Source: JBJMQS01 sp045802605
Lineage (GTDB): Bacteria > Planctomycetota > Planctomycetia > Gemmatales > Gemmataceae
Reading direction: 5' to 3'
DNA: 64,000 nt
Assembly: GCA_045802605.1 (NCBI GenBank)
Contig: JBJMQS010000030.1
Coordinates: 1 to 64,000 of the forward strand
In this document: positions 43,004-51,100 of the stretch, one piece after another
Numbering within the stretch: the stretch's first letter is position 1
Layout: the number at the start of each line of letters is the position of its first letter
The notes under the pieces: generated by a model
The model's database searches: none
What the model was told of the DNA's origin: nothing
Seen by the model: only the letters and a program-made list of their open reading frames with translations
Program-made: the position numbers and the translations under genes

Positions 43004-43579
43004 CTAGTTCATCCGACGCTGAATCGCCGCGATCCGTATGCTGCGTTCTTCCGCTTCCCACATGGCGTCAAAAACGTCCTGATCGACCATTTGATTGGAA
43101 AGCTCCGACCTGTAGAGAAGTGTTTGTTGAGCACCAAAGCCGATGGCCGCGCAGATGCCGACGCCAGGGACAGCAAACGTCAAAGCCGCCAGACTTGCCG
43201 TGGTGAGGGCATTACGAGCCAAACGGTGATGCCATCGACGCTCCCGCAGTTGCGGGAAAACAACCTCGAAAATGTTCATCCCAAGGGAACCGGAATGAAC
43301 CATCGTGCCACGACGCTGGTTTTGCCTTTGCTTGGCCAGGTGCGATAGGGCGAGCACAATGTAGAGGTTGGCCCAGGCCACGAACGATTGGCCCAGCCAA
43401 GGGACTGGAACCAATGTCGCGGCAAAGCACAGCACCAAGAAGGACCACGCCGCCAGTAACAGCGTGTAGGCCCGGCAGCCCGGCTCCCAGTTGAAGTGGG
43501 TGATGGCGCAGGCCGCTAGTACCCACTCGGCAAAGGCGACGAAGTCTTGCGGCGACGCTTGTTGTTTTTGTTTATCCAT
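43004..43579 (-). CDS. Polytopic membrane protein next to the coupling ATPase
   Basis: 191 residues from the ATG at 43579, which overlaps the ATPase stop (TAATG) and has GGAGG five bases upstream. Hydrophobic segments: FAEWVLAACAITHF, YTLLLAAWSFLVLCFAATLV, SFVAWANLYIVLALSHL and a weaker one, SLAALTFAVPGVGICAAIGFG. Between them is a basic loop (KQRQNQRRGTM, RERRWHHRLAR). The last ~30 residues are an amphipathic helix. Not recognised; the direct coupling to a TraG-like ATPase suggests a membrane anchor for it, since that ATPase lacks its own N-terminal transmembrane domain. Confidence 0.7.
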   Translation of the reverse strand: MDKQKQQASPQDFVAFAEWVLAACAITHFNWEPGCRAYTLLLAAWSFLVLCFAATLVPVPWLGQSFVAWANLYIVLALSHLAKQRQNQRRGTMVHSGSLGMNIFEVVFPQLRERRWHHRLARNALTTASLAALTFAVPGVGICAAIGFGAQQTLLYRSELSNQMVDQDVFDAMWEAEERSIRIAAIQRRMN

Positions 43580-45057
43580 TACAGCCTCCACTGCTTGAAG
43601 GTGACGAAAGCGTAGGGCTCGCCATTGGGGCCGATCGGCTGTCCGGCACGGGTGATAACCGCGTCCACTATAAAGTGGGGCGGTCCCCCGCGGCGCAGCT
43701 GCGTCATCCGAAAGGGATGAACCAAAAAGTCATACTGTTCGGACAAGCTGACTTGGGTCTGGGGCGGACCAGGATGCCAGGGGCTGTGCCGCAAGTAAGC
43801 CGCATTACTGTTGGAAGTGGTGGCGAAGTAGCGCGTCTGTTTGCCAATCCGTTCGCAGAACCATTCGTTGGTGACGTTGCAGGAGGATTGCGTGGCGATG
43901 ATCGTATTGACGTTGCCCATCATGGCATCGACCAGATGCTTGGCGTACTCGCTACCGCCAAACGCCGCGTACAGGCCGGGCATCGTTTGGAACGCGATCA
44001 CCCAGCAAAGGCCCGAAGCGCGCGAGGTGGCCATGACGCCTGCGTCGGCCTCGACACAAAAGAGCGGGTACTCGTCGATTGCCAGAAGCACTTGTCGGCC
44101 GCTGCGGCCGCCGTGGGCCTCGACCACGATCTGCACGAATTGTTTGATGACGGTTTGCACGAGAATGGCTTCGTCGAAATACTCCTTGGGTGAAACATCA
44201 ATGACGAAGATTGCGCCGTGCAAAATTGTTTCCAGGTTGACCGTCGAGCGACGGCCAATGAGTTCCGCCGGAATCCCATAAACCACGCGGTGCAAAAGCG
44301 CCGTGGCGGTCGTGGTGACGCAGGATTTTGGTTTTTCAGCGAGGCTGGCGAATTCACCGGTGACCCAATCGATCACATCGTTAAGGACTTTCCGGTCGTA
44401 GTCGGAAACGGCCCGTTCGACTGCGCCGAGAACGGTCGTGTGTGCGAAGCCGGTGAGATATTGGGGCTTGCCGATGTCTTCCGGCGTGGCCGGCAGTGAA
44501 GTGACGAATTTCAAAAGATCGCTGAAGGTCACAGTGCCATAAGCCATCCGGCAGCAAGCGGAGGCAAAGAACAGCATCCGTTCGGTGTAGCTGCGAAAAT
44601 AGCTGTCCTCGTCACGACCTTTACTTTTCCCTCGGTCGAGCACCTCGGTCAGTTGCATCAGCAGTCGAACGATCTGAAAATCCACCGCTCCGCCTTTGCT
44701 GGCGCGGTTGCACAACCACTCCAGGGGATTCAGACAAGCTTTGCTCCCTGGACCTACCCGGATCGCTCGGTCGATCGCACCGGCCATCTCTAACACCCGC
44801 ATGACGGCATCCCCGTCCGTCACCTTGGGGACCAAGATAACCGCGCCATCGCCGGCTTGCGCGTGCATAGCAATCTGGTCGAAGTAGGCGGTTGTCGTCT
44901 TGCCGGAACCGGTGGCGCCGGTGACAGCCACATTGGCGGCCGACTCGGTACGACCGAATGGAATCTCCCCGGCCAAATCACCGAGTTGGTTCGCATCGAC
45001 TCGCTGTGCGACTCGGTCGCCGTGCCACCAGCGAAGGAACTTTCGAGTTGCGTGCAT
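43579..45057 (-). CDS. TraG/VirD4-like coupling ATPase
   Basis: 492 residues. Walker A GATGSGKTT (47-55), Walker B LLAIDEY (324-330) and a following FQTMPGL segment that fits the sensor of TraD/VirD4-type motors. An extended all-alpha-like insertion lies between. Conjugative coupling proteins bring the relaxase-bound DNA strand to the type IV secretion channel as an inner-membrane hexamer. This one lacks the usual N-terminal membrane helices, and the next gene may supply them. Strong AAAGGA site before the ATG. The sequence is also compatible with a TraD/HerA-like ATPase without a secretion role, so the assignment to conjugation is inference. Confidence 0.75.
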   Translation of the reverse strand: MHATRKFLRWWHGDRVAQRVDANQLGDLAGEIPFGRTESAANVAVTGATGSGKTTTAYFDQIAMHAQAGDGAVILVPKVTDGDAVMRVLEMAGAIDRAIRVGPGSKACLNPLEWLCNRASKGGAVDFQIVRLLMQLTEVLDRGKSKGRDEDSYFRSYTERMLFFASACCRMAYGTVTFSDLLKFVTSLPATPEDIGKPQYLTGFAHTTVLGAVERAVSDYDRKVLNDVIDWVTGEFASLAEKPKSCVTTTATALLHRVVYGIPAELIGRRSTVNLETILHGAIFVIDVSPKEYFDEAILVQTVIKQFVQIVVEAHGGRSGRQVLLAIDEYPLFCVEADAGVMATSRASGLCWVIAFQTMPGLYAAFGGSEYAKHLVDAMMGNVNTIIATQSSCNVTNEWFCERIGKQTRYFATTSNSNAAYLRHSPWHPGPPQTQVSLSEQYDFLVHPFRMTQLRRGGPPHFIVDAVITRAGQPIGPNGEPYAFVTFKQWRL

Positions 45058-45122
45058 TGTCTGTCCTTTCTGGGGTAGGGCGGCTTTTCACAGTCGATGG
45101 GGCGAACTTTGATTGTGAAGGT

Positions 45123-45857
45123 CTATTTGACGGCTCGTTCAATCGGAGTATCCGGCGGCGTAGCATCGAGCTGCGTCAAAAGAGAGGCGATGAACTCACG
45201 TAATGACTGGACGGTGCATCCGGCCGTGTACAGCATGGTCAAAGTCAGCCCGTCCTTGCGAAAGGTCGCCCGCTTGCGACGCTTGGTGCCGGCTTTAGAC
45301 TTGCGACAGAGCCGCTGATAGGCATGGGTAAAGGTGAGCTCACCCCGTTCGATTTGCCGTTGGGTGGAATCGCTGAGAGACAGCAATTGCCGGTACTTCG
45401 AAATGGACGATTGATCGAGCCCGTACTTTTCGGCGATCTTGTTGGCGGGCAGCCCTTCTTCGCGAATGAGCGATTCATACCCTCGCGCGAGGTCCATTGG
45501 GTTCGGATCCTTGCGCATCGTGTTTTCAATCAGTTGCAGCGCCAAACGCCAGCCATTGTCGATGCCGTAGTGAATCACTGCGTGGAATTGGGTGAGACCC
45601 GCTTCGCGCCCGGCCAGAATTCGGCAAAAGCCTGCGACCGGATCGAACCGTCCACCTTCTGCCGGAATGAGGTGGATGTCGTGGAGTTGACCGACCGCGG
45701 CGATGCTGTCCCGCAGCCGCTGTAGGTAATCCAAATCATAAAGCGTGCGGTGCTGTTCGTTGAGGTTGATGAGCTCCGAAGCGACTAGCCGGCGCTCTTG
45801 GGAGACACCGCTTGTGAGCCCGCGCGAGACGCCATCTTGGTGAGTGGTTGCTGACAT
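45123..45857 (-). CDS. ParB-like partition/regulatory protein
   Basis: 244 residues from the ATG at 45857. A ParB/Srx domain is at the N-terminus (LRDSIAAVGQLHDIHLIPAEGGRFDPVAGFCRILAGREAG, catalytic-type Arg/Gly face), followed by the ParB helix-turn-helix with LIENTMRKDPNPMDLARGYESLIREEGLPANKIAEKYGLDQSSISKYRQLL. Such proteins bind parS-like sites and act in partition, copy control or as transcription regulators in plasmids and integrative elements. No ParA partner is visible. It is divergent from the HTH gene at 46005. Confidence 0.85.
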   Translation of the reverse strand: MSATTHQDGVSRGLTSGVSQERRLVASELINLNEQHRTLYDLDYLQRLRDSIAAVGQLHDIHLIPAEGGRFDPVAGFCRILAGREAGLTQFHAVIHYGIDNGWRLALQLIENTMRKDPNPMDLARGYESLIREEGLPANKIAEKYGLDQSSISKYRQLLSLSDSTQRQIERGELTFTHAYQRLCRKSKAGTKRRKRATFRKDGLTLTMLYTAGCTVQSLREFIASLLTQLDATPPDTPIERAVK

Positions 45858-45937
45858 AGGTGGAACCCTTGATACCGATCTTGCAACTATCTTCGAAATG
45901 GTGACGGCGGTTGGGGGCAACTTAGCGAACAATCTAA

Positions 45938-45965
45938 TTGGCGCTCTAAAGTGCCGTGGTAAAAT
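45938..45965 (+). promoter_or_regulatory. Candidate sigma70-like promoter for the HTH gene
   Basis: TTGGCG (45938-45943) and TAAAAT (45960-45965) are 16 bases apart and lie 40 bases upstream of the ATG at 46005. The region divides two divergent regulatory genes, so shared control is plausible. Purely pattern-based. Confidence 0.35.
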
Positions 45966-46004
45966 GAGTTAGCTCCCCGCGACTCAGCACCTTGTGAACC
46001 AACT

Positions 46005-46946
46005 ATGAGCGCCGTCATTCGCAACGTGGACCCCGAAGCGCTTGCATATTGGATCAAAGCCCGGGGCACGAATACTCATCGCATCGAGCAGGAATTGCGA
46101 TTGGGAAACGGCGTCTTAGGGAAATTCCTTAAGGGTTTGAATTGGTCACTGCGGGGCGAAACCTATCTCGCAGTCGCGAGGAATTTGGGTATTCCCTTGC
46201 ATGCCATCCTTGTTGGCGAAGATGAATGCGACGAGGAAGGGTGTTGGAAATTGCGCCTAACCTCGGACCCCGAACAAGACAAAAAGTCGATGGCCATCTA
46301 TTCGGCCCTCTGCGCTCAGGCGGACTTCCACTGGACGATTCATCACGGCCTAAACTCCTATCTGCGCCATCGCGATCACTTTTTTGACGAAGAACGCCGG
46401 ACGGTGCTGAAGGCGGGGTTACCAGCGGCTGAAATCGAAGCCTACATGGAGCGCGCCAAAGAATTTCAGAAGATGATGCGCGACGCGCAGGGTTCGCTTC
46501 AGTGTGACGCTTTTCACTGGATCGTGACTCAAGAAGCGGCATTCGCGGGCATCACCGACCCCGCATGGATCGAAACTACGATCGAGCGAGTGCAAGATCT
46601 TGGCCTCAGTCGCTCTAACCAAAGGCTAGTGCTCTCAACATTGCCCCAAAAACAGTTTGCCGATTTATCAGCCCGCATTGGTCGCATCGTGGGCTCGAAG
46701 GATTGGATGGCAATCAATATCCTCGATGGCCGATATGCGCTTATGCAGATCGGCCATTTTCAATCGATGGCCTGTTATCATGCCGGAACTGTTCACGCCT
46801 TGATGATGGCCTTGCGCGCCGCCGTCAGCGCGGTCGATCCGGACTTCCCAGCGCCGGGCGACCGCCAAGAGAAGCTCTCCCGGATTACCGCACGCACTCA
46901 TAAGTACCTTTTGCAACAACGCCGGTTGCTTCGCTCGGCGATATGA
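46005..46946 (+). CDS. Regulatory protein with N-terminal HTH-like domain
   Basis: 313 residues. The first ~65 residues (LAYWIKARGTNTHRIEQELRLGNGVLGKFLKGLNWSL, YLAVARNLGIPLHAILVG) read as a phage/Cro-type helix-turn-helix. The remainder is helical and unassigned, with EEGCWKLRLTSDPEQDKKSM and HHGLNSYLRHRDHFF. No signal or transmembrane segment. Divergence from parB suggests that it controls maintenance genes of the element. The body (~65-313) does not match a family that I recognise. Confidence 0.55.
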   Translation: MSAVIRNVDPEALAYWIKARGTNTHRIEQELRLGNGVLGKFLKGLNWSLRGETYLAVARNLGIPLHAILVGEDECDEEGCWKLRLTSDPEQDKKSMAIYSALCAQADFHWTIHHGLNSYLRHRDHFFDEERRTVLKAGLPAAEIEAYMERAKEFQKMMRDAQGSLQCDAFHWIVTQEAAFAGITDPAWIETTIERVQDLGLSRSNQRLVLSTLPQKQFADLSARIGRIVGSKDWMAINILDGRYALMQIGHFQSMACYHAGTVHALMMALRAAVSAVDPDFPAPGDRQEKLSRITARTHKYLLQQRRLLRSAI

Positions 46947-47071
46947 ACATGCCGGCATTCAAGTTTTGACACGTCTGTGTCTTTGCGCTAATGGACGTAG
47001 TGACGGTATGTGCCAAGGTCTTTCCGGACTGGACTCATGTCGTCATTTACACCCGCAGCAAGGAGGCTGCC

Positions 47072-47551
47072 ATGACCAAACGGCCAAAACCATCGCAACC
47101 AGAACCTGAAGATCACGGCTTTGCAAACCCCGGTGCCGCCGATGAAATCATCGCCGACTTGGCGGCTGCCTCTGCGGCCCCCACGGACGGGGGAGCGACC
47201 GAGCCACGCAAATTGCCGCCCAATCATCGCATTGACAGCGATTTCAAGGCGGGAATCCATTTGTCCCGCAACGCGCCCAAATTCCGCTATGAAATTCAAT
47301 TTGAGGAGAACCCGAAGACGACCTTGCCGGCCGAGGTTTTCGCCAAAGTGCAAACGGCTCTTAAGACCGCCAGATGTCTCGATAACGGACACCGAGCGCG
47401 ATTTTCATGGAAGCCCGATGAAAAATGTTGGGCGATGACCTATTTCGATGATAGCAAGGCCCAATGCCAGCAGTTCGCCAAGGCGGCGTTTCAAGATATT
47501 TCGGATGCGATACGGGCCCACAAAGGAATAGAGCCCAGTTTACTCCGCTAA
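47072..47551 (+). CDS. Hypothetical soluble protein
   Basis: 159 residues from the ATG at 47072, which follows AAGGAGG. The first ~60 residues are polar and disordered-looking (TKRPKPSQPEPEDHG). The rest has a compact basic pattern (FKAGIHLSRNAPKFRYEIQFEENPKTTL, ARFSWKPDEKCWAMTYFDDSKAQ). Not recognised. A hairpin follows the stop. Confidence 0.6.
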   Translation: MTKRPKPSQPEPEDHGFANPGAADEIIADLAAASAAPTDGGATEPRKLPPNHRIDSDFKAGIHLSRNAPKFRYEIQFEENPKTTLPAEVFAKVQTALKTARCLDNGHRARFSWKPDEKCWAMTYFDDSKAQCQQFAKAAFQDISDAIRAHKGIEPSLLR

Positions 47552-47602
47552 CCAACGAAAAAGGCCGGCCGAAGCGTGCGCTCCGGTCGGCCCTTGTTGG
47601 TT
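47552..47602 (+). terminator. Terminator-like hairpin
   Basis: Stem AGGCCGGCCGAAGC (47562-47575), loop GTGC, and GCTCCGGTCGGCCC (47580-47593), extended by outer CCAAC/GTTGG pairing. A few G-T pairs occur. It starts right after a stop codon; no long T-run follows, so it may need Rho or act as an attenuator. Confidence 0.5.
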
Positions 47603-47758
47603 CCCCGTCGCCCAGTCAGGGAACCGAAGCCCAGTTTAATCGCAAAAACAACACGTTGCAAGATCCTGGCGATTTTGCTTGAGCCCTGGATGAAATCGGG
47701 GCATCTTCTGTCGCCATGCCGACCTTATTCGACCCCGAAGTATTGGAGGAGGCCAACC

Positions 47759-48010
47759 GTGAACTACACGACCATAGCGCTGAGGCTGATAGAGGCCAAC
47801 AAGCCATTTCATCAGAGCCTCATGAAATCAAATCAAGTCTTATCGACGGCGATCGGGTGCGCAGCCGATCTGCGAGTGCTGCATCAGAACTACAAAGCGA
47901 TGCTTCGACGGTCTGGTCTCGACGAGCCAATCGCCTCAAGTCTGGGCATGGAAATGGCGATTGCCGATCTCCAGCTTCATCTTTCGCCGAGCGAATCGGC
48001 CGCCGCTTAA
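47759..48010 (+). CDS. 83-residue hypothetical protein before the methylase-helicase
   Basis: GTG start at 47759 with GGAGGAGG six bases upstream. Soluble, largely helical protein (NYTTIALRLIEANKPFHQ, LRVLHQNYKAMLRRSGLDEPIASSLGMEMAIADLQLHL). The strong site and ordinary composition argue that it is real; it is read in a different frame from the following large gene. Function unknown; the adjacency suggests a co-expressed accessory. Confidence 0.6.
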   Translation: MNYTTIALRLIEANKPFHQSLMKSNQVLSTAIGCAADLRVLHQNYKAMLRRSGLDEPIASSLGMEMAIADLQLHLSPSESAAA

Positions 48011-48177
48011 AAACGCGATCACTTTTCGACCCTCCTTCCGACGATAGCGGTGTAATCGACCAGCCGGATCACTCAAGCCCGAACGGGGGCCCCTTCCCCA
48101 TTACGGCCTTGACTGACCGCTCTAACGAGCTTCCGCCTTTTGCCGATTCAGTTCCTCCGCAATCAGAAGGAGGAAAA

Positions 48178-51100
48178 ATGCAACTCACACTCGACTTTTC
48201 AGCACCGTCAATCGCCAGTGGCGAAAAGGCAAAAGCGCTCGACCTGATTACCGCCATTCGGACCTTGAAAAAACTCGAACACGAAAAGCGTGACGCGAAC
48301 CCGCAGGAAAAGGATGTTCTGGCGCGGTTTCCGGGCTTCGGAAGCTTAGCACTTAGGATTTTTCCAGATCCAGTGTCAGGCCGATACCGTGATGGCTGGG
48401 CCGAGCTGGGCGAAGAGCTGAAGTGTCTTTTGACCCCAGAGGAATATGCATCGGCAAAGCGCACGACTTTTAACGCTTTTTACACGTCGCCGGTGGTCAT
48501 GCACGCCATGTATGCAGTGCTTGACCGGTTCGGATGCCCGGCAAATGCGCTTGTTCTCGAACCCGGGTGCGGTCCCGGTGGCTTCATGGCCACCGCGCCG
48601 ACAAGCATGAGGTTCATCGGCGTGGAGCTCGATTCACTCTCCGGCCGAATTGCCCGCGCCAGATTTCCAAAAAACGACATTCGTATCGAATCATTTGCCA
48701 ACACCAAGCTGCCGGAAATCGACGCGGTGGTCGGCAATCCGCCCTTCGCCGATGTGAAGATGGACTACCTAGGTCAGCGTTTGAGCCTACATGATTTCTT
48801 CATTAGGAAGTCGCTGGATGCGGTTAAGCCTGGGGGTATACTCGCCCTCGTCACAAGCCACTTCACGCTTGATAAGCAAAATGCGGCAGCGCGGGAGGCC
48901 ATCGCCGAGCAAGCCGATTTCTTGGGCGCAATCCGCTTGCCCTCCGATGCCTTCCGCCGCCAAGGCACGGCGGTCGTCACTGACATTCTCCTCCTTCGCA
49001 AACGTGGGCCAGGCGAGCCGGCCAACCATATTGACGCCGATTGGACCAAGACTGCCCCGATGATTATCGAGGGCAAAGAATTCTCGATTAACAATTACTT
49101 CCACCATCGACCCGACATGGTTTTGGGCACGTGGTCCACGAAGGACACGCTCTACGGCGATGGCTACAGCCTGAGTTCAAACGGCGAATTGGCCAGCCAG
49201 CTTCAAAATGCAATTACCCGCCTGCCCGAATTCGCCAGAACCGAGCCTTCTGCGGCAACCGATGGTCCCCGGGCTTCTGCGCCGGCCGTGCAGGACGGAC
49301 AAGGTTCCGAGGGTAGCTTTTTCGTAACGCCGTACCACGTCATTTGCCAGATGGTGAATGGTACGGTCGAACCGGTGGTCTACGGCGGCACCAAGCTTTC
49401 ATCGAACGGCACGTTGACGGGCAAACGCCTCGCAGCACTGATTCGGCTGCGCGATCAAGCCCGGCAGGTGCTCCGAAGCCAGAATCTGGGATGGCCAGAA
49501 ATCCAGCGGCAAGAAGAACGCCGCGAATTGAATCGGCTTTACGACAGCTTCGTCGGCAAATACGGCCCGATCAACCTCACAAGTTTCTCGGAAACAAAAG
49601 ACGGTTCAGTCATCCGCCGCATGCCCAACCTCGTGAAATTCAAGGAAGACCCCGACGCGATGCTGGTCATGTCGCTGGAAGAATACGACGAGGTCACCGG
49701 CGAAACCAAGAAAGCACCGATTCTGTGCAAAGACGTAGTCGGCCAAACCCCACCAATCACCCAAGTGAATTCCGCCGAAGAAGGCTTGCTGGTATCGCTG
49801 GACAAGAAAGGCTTGGTGAACATTCCGTACATTGCTGAGCTCTACCATAAGCCGGAAGCGACGGTGATCGATGAACTGGGCGACCTCATTTATTTCAATC
49901 CGGAGACACAGCAGTACGAAACAGCCGACGACTATTTATCGGGCAATGTTCGCGCGAAACTGACGACCGCGGAAAAAGCCAACGCCAGCCGAAACATCGA
50001 GGCGTTGCGAGCAGTGCAGCCCGAAGACGTACTCCCTGGCGACATCGACGCGGCACTCGGAAGCCCTTGGATTCCGGTCACCGATATCCAAGACTTTGCC
50101 GCGGAGTTATTCCGAGCGCAACCTGCCAACATCAAAATTGCCCACCTCGAACGCGATGCCGTTTGGTCGGTGGAAGGCGATTGGTCGGTACAGAACTCGG
50201 TCGCCGCGACCGGCGACTATGGCACCGACCGCATCAACGGTCTCACCCTGTTCGAACAAGCTCTCAACATGAAATCGCCGATCGTCTATGACGTGATTCG
50301 GCATAGCGACGGCGAAGAACGGGTCGTCAACCAAGAAGCGACCCTGGCCGCCAAAGAGAAACAAAAGCAAATCAAAGAGCGCTTCCGCCAATGGATTTTC
50401 GGCGATGCGGACCGGACGGAGCGTTTGGTGCGAGTTTACAATGACACCTACAACAACATCCGCTTGCGGCATTTTGACGGCTCGCATCTCCAATTCCCCG
50501 GCATGAGCAAGGCAATCACGCTGCGCCCGAGCCAGGCCGACGCCATCTGGCGGGCGATGAGCGGCGGCAACACATTGCTGGCTCACGTCGTCGGCGCCGG
50601 CAAGACGTGGATCATGGCCGCAGCCGGCATGAAAATGAAACAGACCGGGCTTATCAAAAAGCCGATGTTCGTCGTGCCCAACCATATGTTGGAACAATTC
50701 TCACGCGAGTTCATGCAGCTTTATCCCAATGCCAAGCTCTTGGTTGCCGGCAAGGACGATTTCACGCGGGAGCGGCGCAAGTTGCTCACCGCGAAGATAG
50801 CCTCCGGCGAATGGGACGGAATTGTTGTCACCCATTCCAGTTTCGAGCGAATCGGCATGTCTCGCCAATATCAGGAACAGTTTCTGCGCGAGCAAATTGA
50901 AGAATACGACCGGCTGCTTATCGAACATGCAACGAGCAAGTCCGACCGCGCGCAGCGCAACATCATCAAAACCATCGAAAAGCAAAAAGTAGCCCGCGAG
51001 GAGAAACTCAAAACGCTTCTGGCGCAGGATAAGAAGGACGACGGCCTGGTATTCGACGAGCTCGGCGTTGATCACATCTTCGTCGATGAAGCACAGGCAT

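Noticed and set aside
47716..48177. N-terminal extension of the methylase-helicase
   Set aside because: It overlaps a separate small gene with a better start, has no ribosome binding site, and the homology begins after 48178.
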